Of a DNA stretch of 64,000 nucleotides, positions 20,186 through 31,190 are shown piece after piece. Each line of letters begins with the position of its first letter. Position 1 is the stretch's first letter. A program made the translations under genes and the position numbers. Location of the stretch: the NCBI GenBank assembly GCA_036768485.1, contig JAVLUZ010000511.1:262411-326410 (forward strand), given 5' to 3'. Origin of the DNA: Mermis nigrescens (Eukaryota; Nematoda; Enoplea; Mermithida; Mermithidae). The notes under the pieces are model-generated. The model ran no database searches. It was given only the letters and a program-made list of their open reading frames with translations, and had not been told where the DNA came from.

Positions 20186-23100
20186 CTGCCACATATACAA
20201 TTATTAGATGATCAAAACGAGCAAAAACAAAAAAGGCAAAAATATATATGAATTTTTTATTCATATACACACAGACATACCTACATATGTAGCATGAACC
20301 AGAGGAGCTGAATCTAGACATTATAAGGAAAAAATCTGGATAAAAGAGGAAAAATTAAAACTGAAACTGGAAAACTTTTCACATCATCTACCAATTGTGA
20401 ACGGAATTAGCTTTGGTTAACTTAAATATTTACAGCGTCCTTTTTTGATATACTCGTATTAAAGCCATTTTAGGTCGGGTCGACAGAACTAAAACATTAT
20501 ATTTTAATCACCCGCTAGCTCTCCAAGATCAGTCATGATCACACCTGGGCGTGGGGGGCTTAGAGGGTATGCACCCACATCCCGAGAAACCAAAATACCC
20601 CCAGAAACCAAAGTAACCCCAGAAATCAATTTTTGAAACTTTTTGGTTTTTTTCGCAATTTTTAGATGCCAATGGATAGTGCTCGATGAGAATCGTTGAA
20701 AAATGGTGTTTTCCCGCCATATCACCATTTTTAAGGCCATTTTTGACCTTTGAAAAATCTTGCACCCCCCCCTTCCCCCAATTTTCTTGCTGCCCACATA
20801 TGGTCATGATCATAGGTGGGCGGAACCGAAGTTCTACGAGGTGCAAGATTTTTTCAAGTCAAAAAATGGCCTTAAAAATGGTGGTATGGCGAAAGAACTC
20901 AATTTTAAACGTTTCTCATCGAGCACTATCCATTGGCATCAAAAAATTGCGAAAAAACAAAAAACAAAATTCAAAAATTGAATTCTGGAAGGGGGTATTT
21001 TGGTTTATAGAGAGTATTTCGGTTTCTGTGGGTGTGCATACCCCCAAACCCCCAACGCCCAGTAATGGTCATGATGGGCAACTATATTTATATGATGAAG
21101 TTTAACCACTCTCTTAATAGAACGCATTTCAGTTTTCTTATTATGCTTTCATTATACTGATGTGGTCATTGATAGCAGATGCGAATTGAAAATCGCTGGA
21201 AAGTTAAAGCTTATAATCTATAGAGCGAATAGCAACAGATCCCATTTAATATTCTTTCTTTTCCTTGTTCAGCGCGCCTGTCGTGCAGATTTAATGAGCT
21301 GAGTTGGTGTAATACAAATAAAAAAGGTTAATACAATACAAATACACTAATACAAATTCCATAAATTTAAAATTATCCAGCGATCCATTTGGAAGCAAAA
21401 AAGGAATAATAAATTATAAAATCCAGTCAGAAGCTGGACACATACCTGGATCGGAGAAAGAGGGAGAGAGAGAGCTATATTTAATTGAGCATCTATTGAA
21501 TCAAGGGAGCCAAGCATACGTGGGCAGCAACAAAATTCTAGGGGGTGCAAGATTTTTCAACGGTCGAAAAATGGCCTTAAATATGGTGGTATGGCGAAAA
21601 ACACCGGTTTTCAACGTTTCTCATCGAGCACTATCCATCGGCATCAAAGAATTGCGTACAAAACAGAAAAAAATTCAAAAATTCAATTCTGGGAGGTTGT
21701 TTTGTTTTCTCGGGGGTGCATACCCCCAAACCCTTTACGCCCAGGTGTGGAGCCAAGTACATGGAGAACCTCCTGATTACACGTGTCAACAAATTTAAAC
21801 TTTTTGTTTTCATTACAAACGAAATTAGTATACTAAAGATCCGATTTTTGTGTACGCAACGCGAGTGACATTACAATTATAAGTAAGCTTGTATAAAATT
21901 AATTATGCAGTAATAAGTTCAACATAAATCATTTTGGCAGCTAGATTTGCATTGTTGATATCAACAAAAGTCATGATTTGCATAAATTTAAATATGTATG
22001 CAAATATCTCAGAAATTTGATGTGCTAGAAAAATTCGGAACCCAGATTTGGAATCAGCGCAAAAATTTGATTAAGAATTATATAATTTCGTTTCTGATGA
22101 AAAATTGTTATTGACTAGTGTTATTGACCAGAGGACAAGCGCTATGATTTTTATTAACAGTGAAATTAATCTATGGCGAAAATTGGAAAGTGTTTCGAAA
22201 TAAAAAAGTCCAAGAATAGCTCGAAATCTTGCTTAGAAAGATAATGACTGCAGAATGGCGAATGGCATATTCCTTGATTATCAAAAAAAATTGAAAATGA
22301 CCTGCGCATTGGCCTGAATACAACGATCCTCAAATCCTTAAATACACCTTTCGATGTTTTCTGCCTAAGCTGGTTCAGCAGTATACATGGTCTTGGGGGT
22401 TTGGGAGATTTCACCCCTCCCCATAATTCGCGATTTTCCACTAGTTTCCTGGAAGTTCGGAGAGATGGTGCTTTTTAGCCTTTTTAGCTTTTTGCTCAAA
22501 GGTGTCAAATTTTCGGCGCTTCGCACTATAAACTCATTTTTAACTATTTTTCGTTCGATTTAATCAAATTTTTCAAATTGTTTTTATGCTCTAGAAAGAT
22601 AGAGCAACGCCAGACATGACGAAAAACTATGTTTTTGACTCGCACCCACCATTTTTAGGCCAAAAAGACTTGTAAAATTTCACCCTCCCGTGCGAATCGC
22701 CATGCTGTGCGGGTCTGTTCAGCGGTGGTATATCAATTTCGTGAACGTAAAAAGTACTAAGTGAGTAGAATGAAGAGCGTACATCTTCCGTCCCGTCCGG
22801 ATGCTTATTTTTGCTTATTCGGATATACAACTGGTGGGGCCATTCTTTATACAGCAACTTTCTGACGTCACCAAAAACCGGATGCACTTTGTCCGGCGTG
22901 ACGCCCAAAGCCGACAGGAAACGTAGTAACGACTTTTCGGGAACGGATCGGTGTTCTGGGTTGTGAATGCGCATATAAGACAAAATAGGGAAAAGCAGGA
23001 GACCGGCAGTTGGAGCGCATTTTTCCCAAAGAGCCTCTTTCGCGACTCCAACCAGAGGCTTGTTGTTGCACAATATATACGCTATCCTCGACTTCTCTTG

Positions 23101-26068
23101 AAGCTCGTGTACCTACATAAGAACATACATGATCTTGGATGGAAGGGGTGTCACCCCTCAAAAATTTTCACCCCCAGAATTTTTTCAACCCCCCAGATTT
23201 CACGATTTTTCAAGTTTCCACAAAAAGTGCTTTTTTAAGCGTTTTTAGCTATCTACCTGCTCAAAAGTGTCAAATTTTCGGTAACGCCCCAACGTGGCCA
23301 CCAGTCCCAACACGGCCATCAAAATTTCCAACATGGCCACCGTCCCAACAAAGCCACTGTCTCAACAAGGCCACCATCACACGTGGGCGTGGGTTGGGGT
23401 ATACATCCCCCAGAAGTTCGAATACTCCCCCATAAACCAAAATGCACCCTCAGAATTCAATTTTTTAAATTTTTTGCTTTTTCGCGATTTGTTGATGCCA
23501 CTGGATAGTGCTCGACGAAAAACGTTGAAAAATGGTGTTTTCTTCGCCATACCACTATTTTTAGGACCATTTTTTGACCTTTGAAAAATTTTGCACACAA
23601 CCTACCCCCCAGAATTTCGGTGCTGCCCACCTATGGCCACCACCAATTTATTCTAATCAGTGGATCCGTAAGTAGGTAATAATAGTATAAGAACTATTAA
23701 CAAATATTCGATGTTTCCGATGCGCCAACATGTAAACCCCGACCACAGTGCAGAACAGTGCTTCGTTGCTTGCAAAATTCTTCATGCATGTAAAAAACTA
23801 ACTTTAGTCATCAATTTAATTGCTGTCACATGTATATCCATGCCTAATTACCTTCCTGTAATTAACTATTTATACCTACTTAACTGATTAAAATACAGTG
23901 ATAGTGGCCTTGTTGAGACAGTGGCTTTGTTGGGACAGTGGCCGTGTTGGGAATTTAGGTGGCCGTGTTGGGACGGTGATACATAGTGTTGGGACTGGTG
24001 GCCATGTTGAGACACAATCAAATTTTCGGCGCTTCGGCCATATACACATGTTTTAACTATATCTTGTTTAATTTATTCGACTTTTTTGATTTTTTTCGGA
24101 ATTTTTTTAGTGTTTATGCTCTAGAAAAATACAGTGCCGTCAGGAATGCCGAAAAACGATGTTTTTGATGCGTAACCACTATTTTTAGGCCCAAAAAAGG
24201 CAGTTTAAAATTTCCTTCCCCCCAGAATTCCCATGCTGTGCATATCTGCATAAGAACGTATATACTTTAATACCTAGTATGTAACAATAATAACGAATAA
24301 TACATGTCTCTCCGTCACAGATAGGCACTAGCGACAGCTCTAAGCTAGTTATTGTAGATGCAAGCATTTCGGTTTAAAGCTGACAATTACACAAAATGGC
24401 TAAATCGTAAATATTGATAACGGATCTAAGTTACCAGATATACATGCACACGGTCAAAAGACATGTAGGGAGGTTAACCAAGTTTTCGGGGGGGGGGATA
24501 AAAGAGTAATTTTTTGCCAAATTAATATCAGATTTTGATACTTAATTCGTCAGGGTTTATTCTTCATGAATATTTATTGTTAAATTTGCATAAAGAATAT
24601 CAATAAGGGCAGGGTGACGGCATGATCTCTGACATCAAATATATACGAAATAATGGACGTAAAGTATTTGAATGAACAAATTGAACATTAGCTGCTCGAA
24701 AAATAAGTTTTTGTACATAAAATTATATTGTTAGACGCCATTTGACGTTATTTTATGGTTCGAGCAATAGGTTTGCTCCAAAACGGCCTGAGGGGCATAG
24801 ATGCGCAAGGTCAGGGTCGGCAGGGGGGTTATAACCCCAGAAATCCAAAACAGTAAATTTAGTGTTCACGACTTTTTGCTATTCAAGCGAAGAAAACGAT
24901 CAAAATAGCCTGCAAAACGCTTTTTCCTGGTAATAGATCATTTTTATAGAATTTTCAGTACATTTTTCTGCATTATATCGCTTTTAACACTAGAAAAATA
25001 GACAAATTGATTAATTTCGGGCGCTTTTTGACTTAAATCTTCGTCCGTTAAAAATCTGACGAACATTAATATCGTCTGTTTTTCTTACTTTTTGACTTGA
25101 ATGTTCGTCAGCTCAAAATCGCCGGATAATACCTTTCTTGTTAAACCTTCAGCAAGTGTAATTCCCTCTCACCCCCACTATGTGCATGTATGCTGAGGGG
25201 TACCTTTTAAAAGTCCTGGTAGGGGATAGATAACCCTAAACCGTCCCCCAGTGTAAATATGTGGTAGTGATATTCGCGTTGAATAAGTGAATTTACCTTT
25301 TCTTTCGTTAGGAGTAGAGACAGAACCATTTTTAAAGTGAGATATAGTGATAACAATTATTGCAACACATTTGTATACGCAAGAACACAAAAAAGATCTA
25401 AAAAATAAATAAATGAAAAAATAAAAATCTAATTAAATTTAATCCGACACAAACCACAAACCACTAGTCTGCTAATATCAGAAGAACAGGTCAGCAGATA
25501 AAAGACGTAGGTACAATGCTTTTATAGTTTAGAAAAGTTCATCTTTTGAATGGAAGTGTGGAAAAAAAGAAATCAAAATTTTATCACATACAAAACTGAC
25601 AACGGGATTCCGTGACGGATATTTCGTAAACACATAATTTTGAGATAATCGAATAGTCCAAGAATCTTTATCATTTTTACGTTCGTGTTCGTAAATGAAG
25701 TGAAAAGAAGTATTTAAATGCATAAAACTTTCAAAAAAATCATCGATATAACGGAGTTGAGAACCTTGATGCCGAATGTTTCTTTTAATCGCAATTCCGC
25801 TTGCTCAAAAATTTCGCCGAAATTCTGTTTATTGTCCTGCAAGCAATATTTGCAGATGTCCGATCGATAAATCGGACCGTCGCCGTGTTTGACAGACAGA
25901 AGATACCGCACTATATCGTCTGCTTTTTCTTGCAAGACAGCAGGCGCTATTTCGACCACTGAGCCTCTTTTTGAGACTCGTCTTTCGCTGTCGGACGAAG
26001 AGTCAGAGCCAGCATCATCTATCGAATCATCAGATAAAATACGCAATGATTTATAGAAAACAGAACTA
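19979..26068 (-). CDS. MAGE-domain protein, NSE3-like (SMC5/6 complex), start exon not found
   Basis: Exons on the minus strand: 25765 to about 26068, 22783-23112, 19979-20185 (TAA at 19979-19981). Spliced, they give at least 272 residues with a complete MAGE homology domain: winged-helix half KADDIVRYLLSVKHGDGPIY, then ELRLKETFGIK; joined to SRIAYILCNNKP, ALWEKCAPTAGLLLFPILSY, GVTPDKVHPVFGD; and the last-exon hallmark IDFVWGERSFVEI (usual form FLWGPRA). An acidic, Ser/Asp-rich N-terminus precedes the domain. In the family, NSE3 bridges NSE1 (a RING E3) and NSE4 in the SMC5/6 DNA-repair complex. That this is the NSE3 orthologue rather than another MAGE is inferred from arthropods usually having one such gene. 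No in-frame ATG occurs in the first exon seen. Confidence 0.88.
20540..20802. mobile_element. Family A MITE, copy A3 (263 bp)
   Basis: CACACCTGGGC ... CCCACATATG with perfect TSD GTCATGAT (20532-20539 and 20803-20810). It lies in the last intron of the MAGE gene and abuts an inverted sister copy. Confidence 0.92.
20811..21067. mobile_element. Family A MITE, copy A4 (257 bp), inverted next to A3
   Basis: CATAGGTGGGC ... GCCCAGTAATG. It shares the central GTCATGAT with A3 and is followed by a third GTCATGAT (21068-21075). Confidence 0.9.
21515..21749. mobile_element. Family A MITE, copy A5 (235 bp)
   Basis: CATACGTGGGC ... GCCCAGGTGTG with perfect TSD GAGCCAAG (21507-21514 and 21750-21757). 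This copy defines the family ends clearly. Confidence 0.93.
21750..22386. other. MAGE intron with an old dispersed repeat
   Basis: About 21950-22100 ('tgatttgcataaatttaaat' and 'ggaatcagcgcaaaaatttg') resembles 405-1100 and 2390-2530. No coding support. Confidence 0.4.
22387..22716 (+). mobile_element. Family B element, short copy
   Basis: Starts TACATGGTCTTGGGGG and ends CCATGCTGTGCGGGTCT. Flanks GTTCAGCA and GTTCAGCG differ by one base, a likely 8-bp TSD. A degenerate core is near 22515. It ends about 65 bp from the MAGE central exon. Confidence 0.65.
22783..23112 (-). CDS. MAGE gene, central exon
   Basis: The acceptor is TTATGTAG|GTACAC and the donor is GAAGAT|GTACGC; 110 codons in phase 0. 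It contains WEKCAPTAGLL and HPVFGD, the most conserved MAGE blocks. The reading frame is open throughout; other long frames here are shadows. Confidence 0.9.
23282..24017. mobile_element. Foldback-like element K with iterated GTGGCCATGTTG arms
   Basis: The left arm (23282-23377) repeats 'caacatggccaccgtccc'. The right arm (about 23900-24017) repeats its reverse complement 'gggacagtggccgtgttg'. It is flanked by a 12-bp direct duplication, TCAAATTTTCGG (23270-23281 and 24018-24029). A family A MITE is nested inside. No ORF. Confidence 0.75.
23378..23635. mobile_element. Family A MITE, copy A6 (258 bp)
   Basis: CACACGTGGGC ... GCCCACCTATG, TSD GCCACCAT / GCCACCAC (7 of 8). It is nested in the left arm of element K, giving three levels of insertion. 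Confidence 0.87.
24251..25764. other. MAGE first visible intron, with a family I repeat
   Basis: 24797-25194 runs from 'agatgcgcaaggtcagg' to 'ctatgtgcatgtatgc', a family I copy. The remainder is AT-rich with no exon seen. Confidence 0.45.
25765..26068 (-). CDS. MAGE gene, first visible exon
   Basis: The frame opens after a TAA; a plausible acceptor is ATTTAG|T near 26068-26070, so at least one 5' exon must exist. It encodes SDDSIDDAGSDSSSDSERR, then the first half of the MAGE domain, ending FGIK at donor AAG|GTTCTC. That donor is weak, but the join to the next exon preserves MAGE alignment length. Confidence 0.82.
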
Positions 26069-26146
26069 AATTTTTTAATGGATTATTTGTTCATTTGCGA
26101 TTTTTATGCCGAAGGACAGGACTTAATGGTCGAAAAATGGTGCCGA

Positions 26147-26594
26147 CACGGTTTTTTTGTATTCGGCAAAGATTTTTCCCGATGTACAATGACTTTTCAG
26201 GACCGTCTTTGTAAAAGTACAAAGATTTTCGGGTAGACAAAAATAGCAAAAAAGGTCTTAAATTCGCTAAAATTTCGGCGCTTCGCGCCGAAATGAGTAA
26301 TTGTGTGTTTTACATATCTTTATAATGGCAGAAACGGCATTTCAAAAGGAAAAATGTCAAATTTTTTGGCGCTTCGCGCCGTTTTCAGACGATTCTTATT
26401 GATTTTTGCCCTCAGAGACTCAGAAATTAGCTAAAATACACAACCAAAAGTCGAACAACTCTGTTTTTACCACACTAAAATCGCTACTGTACCATATTAT
26501 AGTACCCAAAAATTTATGTGTACAAAATGTACAAAGCTTTTGGGGACCACCATCTTTGTACATGAACAAACGGACCTTGTACAAAACAACACTG
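26147..26594 (+). mobile_element. Family F transposon, copy F3
   Basis: CACGGTTTTTTTGTA ... TTGTACAAAACAACACTG with two cores (about 26275 and 26368) and 'gtaccatattatagtaccca'. The flanks suggest only an imperfect TSD. It lies just upstream of the first visible MAGE exon. Confidence 0.72.
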
Positions 26595-26749
26595 GTGCTG
26601 AATAGAAATTCACCAGGAGGATACGTCCTTGTAAGGTAGAGAATACAAAATTATCTTGCACGATAATTTTACGGCATTTTAAATATGTAAGGCCGGAGCC
26701 AAATATATGTACGTAGCACACATTCCCATAGGGCAGGGAGTAAGGGGGG

Positions 26750-27640
26750 TATGAATGACCCGACCTCAGGGTCCAAGACTAGAATCACTGTCAGACGATT
26801 CTGAACTATCAAATATTTTCTGCCTGATTTTTGGGAACGAAAGTAGCAAAGAAAGATCTTAAAATTTTTTCGGCGCTAGTACATTCCTGTTTTGTTTACC
26901 CGTAAAATGCCTAGAATGAACTCAAAATGCTCTGAAAAGTCAAAATTTTCGATAAATTCTATTATTTTTTACTTACAAAAGTGACAAAACGAGTCAGAAT
27001 TGGATAAAAAGTACTAAAAGCGCAGTTTTCCACAATTAAAACACTTTACATATGAAGTTTTAACCATTTCTAATATTTGAACTGCTAAAAAGGGTAGAAC
27101 TCTAAATTGAATGGTTCCAGTTTTTAGGATTTCACTCCCTGAACTTTCGACCTTAAGAAAATAAGGTACGTAACTGCATGAATGCATTAAGGTCCATATT
27201 CAGAGCGATGATGCCTCTTGAATTTTTTAAAATTTTCAGCTAAGAAACTGTAGGTCTTCGACGTTTCCTCAACATGTAAAAATTCGATTTTCGGTATTCC
27301 AGAATCATTTTTTACTTATTTCAATTTTTTCAGATAAAGTTCTTTACAAGATCAAATTGTCTGCATTGGTACGATAAAAAATGTTAAAATTTTCTGTCGC
27401 TCCGCGCCAAATACGAGTGGAATTTCTAGCATTAAGTATTTTCAGAAAGCCTCGAAATTGAGCTTAAGATGATAAAAATGTCGAAATTTTCTAACGCTCC
27501 GAGCCATCTACAAAGTCCTGCTTTACATACCTTCATTAAGTTAAAAATATTAAACAGATCGATTAAAACTTCGGCAATTCCTGCCGAAATGAAATTCTGA
27601 TACGGGCTGTTTAAATACACACTCGTAGATAGGTCCGTAT
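26750..27640. repeat. Degenerate core-motif repeats
   Basis: Decayed relatives of 'tttcggcgcttcgcgcc' occur at about 26868, 27393 and 27492, without clear element ends. Confidence 0.4.
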
Positions 27641-27879
27641 CACACCTGGGCGTGAAGGGGTTTGGGGGTATGCACCCCCAGAAACCAAAATACCCCCCCA
27701 GAATTTAATTTTTGAAAATTTTTTCGTGTTTTTCGCAATTTTTTGATGCCAATGGATAGTGCTTGATGAGAAACGTCGAAAAATGGTGTTTTTATCGCCA
27801 TACCACCATTTTTAAGGTCATTTTTCGACCTTCAAAAAAATCTTGCACCCCCCCAGAATTTTCTTGCTGCCCACGTATG
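27641..27879. mobile_element. Family A MITE, copy A7 (239 bp)
   Basis: CACACCTGGGC ... GCCCACGTATG with perfect TSD GTCCGTAT (27633-27640 and 27880-27887). Confidence 0.93.
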
Positions 27880-27887
27880 GTCCGTAT

Positions 27888-29404
27888 CCAATCCAGCGGG
27901 TGGGGAGGAGAAAGAGAAAATTCCCCTCGAAATTTTTCTCAAATATTTTAGCTAAAAAACTCCATAGAATGACAATTTTCAGCGCTTCGCGCTATTAATC
28001 CAATCAAAATAACCTTTAATGTAATATCTGAATCATTTTCGTCAGATCGAATTATCTGCAAAAGGGTGCAAAAGTGAGGTTAAACGGACAGAAACATCAA
28101 AAATTTACGGTGTTTCGTAGCGGCCAGATATAATTCCTGCATTGCTCATCTAAAAAAATATAGAGATTTTTGAGCTTATGCAAATGTCGAACATTTTCGG
28201 CGCAAGATACAATAACTTCATTGCTTGCTTATATTCTGAAGCTACAAAATTGAACTCAAAATAAAGATAAAAATCTCAAAAAGGCCATGTACATTTTTTG
28301 AATCGTCTGTTCTAAAAAAGCTGCGAGATTGAGTTGAAAAGAGCAAAGCTGCTAAAAATTTTCGAATAGTCCAATTTTTATTTTTTATCACCATAAGATA
28401 AAATAAGATCCAAAAATGCACGATACGTTGAAAAACATTGTTTCGGTATAAAATCGCTCAAGAACGCATAATAGTAATTTTAAAAATGTTGACGATTCTC
28501 CTTCTGAAAAAAATCCCGAATACGGGGCTGCACGTAGATAATCCAAGCGTCATCCATACGAAATCAGAAAAAAATCTCGGGATTCTATTGATCAAATAAC
28601 ATTCATCAAATCGAGAGCGTTTTTAAGCTTGCCCTATTCAAAAGACAAGACATTTAAGAAAAATAAAAATGCGAAGTGCAGAAATCAACGAAATTTTTTT
28701 CGCGAAATAACGACTGAGTTTGGCTTGCATATAAAGTCAAAAGGAATAATTTTCCGTGTAAAATTGCGAAGAATGAGACCATTCCATGATTTTGTAAATT
28801 ACAGTAAGAACAAAACGCGAGAAATCAAATGAGATATCATTCTTAGTAAGAAGCAGCTTTAAAGATATGAACAAGTATCATGATAACTCAGAGTTATGGG
28901 ATACACAAATAAAATCTGTCAGCTACGCCATTTCAATTAAATAAGTCTCCTAATAGAAAAAGCAGTCACTCTTTCAAAAAATATCTTATTCTGGTAGAGC
29001 AGGGTCAACGTATTAATCCAAAATGGTATAAAAAAGTTCCTGGAAAAAAAGGTGAAATTAAGGCAAAAAGCAGATTAAAATTATAAAATTTCTTGCAAAA
29101 ATGCTTGAAATGTGTCTTAAACGGCGAGTTGAAGTTCTTGCAACATTTTGACGTTTACGCCAATTTTTAGAGGCATTCTCGTTGAATAAAGTTCTTTATA
29201 TGACGCACAAAGCAGTAAACTTTATACTCAAACAGTAACGTATTTTCAGTTTATAGGCGTCCATACCCGTTTCCTGTCGGGCATTCTTTTGACTTCGTGG
29301 TCGCTTGCATACTGCGACACTTGGCATTTGATCAGTAACAATTCCTAACAAATTAAACCAGTAACTGGGAAGAGAATTGAATATTGAATATATATAGAAA
29401 AAGT
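27888..29404. other. Intergenic, degenerate repeats
   Basis: Decayed core-motif remnants at about 27980, 28110 and 28200. From 28500 to 29400 no feature is recognised and open frames there have no support. Confidence 0.35.
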
Positions 29405-29765
29405 ACCAGTGAGTGATGGATATACGTGTTCTTGGAGAAGGATTTGACCCCCTAGAATGGGTACTGAACTGACCCCCCCGGGATTGTCGATTTTTTGTTA
29501 AAAAATACTAAAAAGGGCACCTTTTGAGCATGTTTAGCTCAATTTTTATTCAAAACTCTCAAAATTTCGGCGCTTCGTGCAAGATACTCATTTTCTGACT
29601 ATATTTTGTTCAATTTAACTCGATTTTTCAATTTTTTTTCACGTTATGTTCTAGCAAGAACGATCATTGTCTGGTTGTACCCATACTTTTTAGCTTGAAA
29701 AGGCAATTTTTAAAAATTTTATGGCCTGACCCCTTCTCCTTAGAATTCTCATACTGTACATTTAT
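29405..29765 (+). mobile_element. Family B element
   Basis: 'tacgtgttcttggagaagga' at one end and 'gaattctcatactgtacat' at the other, with a degenerate core near 29568. No clear TSD. Confidence 0.55.
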
Positions 29766-30524
29766 TGTAGTGGATCCAAACTTCTGCTAGATAGGAAGAT
29801 AGTAGACCAATTTTTCTCAAAACAATAGCAATTAGTTCTCAAATTTATTACTAAAGTATCTACAATATAACGTTTTTTATCATTCTAAGTTGATTAATTT
29901 TAGCTTGGAATTATTTCTAGCTGGTATAGATTTCTTTGAAAAAATTTGAAGTAACCTGAGATTCGTGTACGATAAAATTGCGCACGCTCTGAGAAACTGA
30001 GTATTGATTGCATGCAAATGTCTGGAAAATTCGAAAAATCCACTCAAGGGACGCAACATAAGTAAAATTTATCTTCTATCCACTGTTTAAAAGTAAGTGT
30101 TCTTAACCTGAGCACTGAGTGTTCCTTCCAAACCATCAGATTCTGGCGCTTCGCACTTTGCTAGCATTAAATGGTGCTTCAGAAAGCACGACAAATTTTC
30201 GAAATAAAACCGAATTTTTTACTCTCAGGTTGACAAACATCGAAAATGCCTTTTACCAACATTATCCAGAAATAGTTCCCGAGTTATGTAGCACAGAATC
30301 AGAGATCCGTCCACCCCTTGGGCAAATCCTGTTAAGGTATAGCCGGTAATGTAGTTAGGTACTCATTTACTTACGACGACTGAAACCGCACGCGTCAACA
30401 GCACGCACACGTCAGCAGCACGTACGCGTGAGCAGGACGCACGCGTCAACAGCAATGAAATATAAAACATATACAATCAGATTTTGGCTCACTGAATTGA
30501 GCGAAATTTAATGTTATCACCATA
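29766..30524. other. Intergenic with a short ACGCGTCAACAGC tandem repeat
   Basis: About 30385-30452 repeats a 17-20 bp unit 'gcacgcacgcgtcaacag' roughly four times with variation. The rest is unassigned. Confidence 0.45.
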
Positions 30525-31190
30525 CATGCACAGCATGGGAATTTCGGGTGGGGGTGGAATTTTGAAGTACGTTTCTTGAGCCCAAAACAGTAGACACGCG
30601 TAAAAACATCGTTTTTCGGCGTGTCTGACGATGTTCTATTTTTCTAGGGCTTAAAAACATTTAAAAAAATTCGAAATCAAATATAGTCGAAACATGAGTA
30701 TCTTATATGGCGCGAAGCGCCGAAAATTGTACGATTTTGAGCAAATAAATAGGTAGTAAGGGTGTGCCAGGAACCCGACCAAAATTTTGGACCCGGACCC
30801 TTGGTTGTCCAAAACTTTGAACCCGGACCGGGGTTGTCCAAAATTTTGGACCCAGACCCGTACCCGACCTCAAGAGGTATCGGGTCCGGGTCCAACCTGC
30901 AATTTTCTTTTCATTCCCCCGGAATTCGCAATTTTCTTAATAATTCATGGAAAAAGTACTGTTTTAAGCCTTTTTAGCTTTCCATTATTAGTTCGATAAA
31001 GTCAAATTTTCGACGCTTGGCGCCACATCCCCATGTTTGACTATATTTTTTCAAATTTAATCGGATTTTTTGTTAATTTTCCAAAATATTTTTGTTTTTA
31101 CATTCTAGATGTTTTTGATGCGTCTCCGCCATTTTTGAGCCAAAAATAATTTGCCGATTTACCCCATAATTCTCGTGATGTGCATATGAG
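30525..31190. mobile_element. Paired family B halves around a GGGTCCGGGTCC repeat
   Basis: 30525-30757 is a reverse family B half and 30898-31190 a forward half. Between them lies a segment built of 'ggacccggaccc' and 'ttgtccaaaattttgg' iterations, related in motif to the ends of the hAT element at 61664. A further CCCGGACCC block is at 31693-31785. Confidence 0.55.

Larger units (their letters stand above)
23127..24250 (+). mobile_element. Family B element split by a foldback element
   Basis: The left part (23127-23281) ends in TCAAATTTTCGG. The right part resumes at 24018 with the same 12 bases and ends CCCATGCTGTGCATATCTGC. Removing 23282-24017 restores a normal family B copy. Confidence 0.75.

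Noticed and set aside
22868..23161. Two extra frames overlapping the MAGE central exon, which at first suggested a frameshift at the YIL/CNNKP join
   Set aside because: Re-reading the bases (GCGTATATATTGTGC) shows a continuous frame AYILCNNKP; there is no frameshift, and the other frames are shadows.
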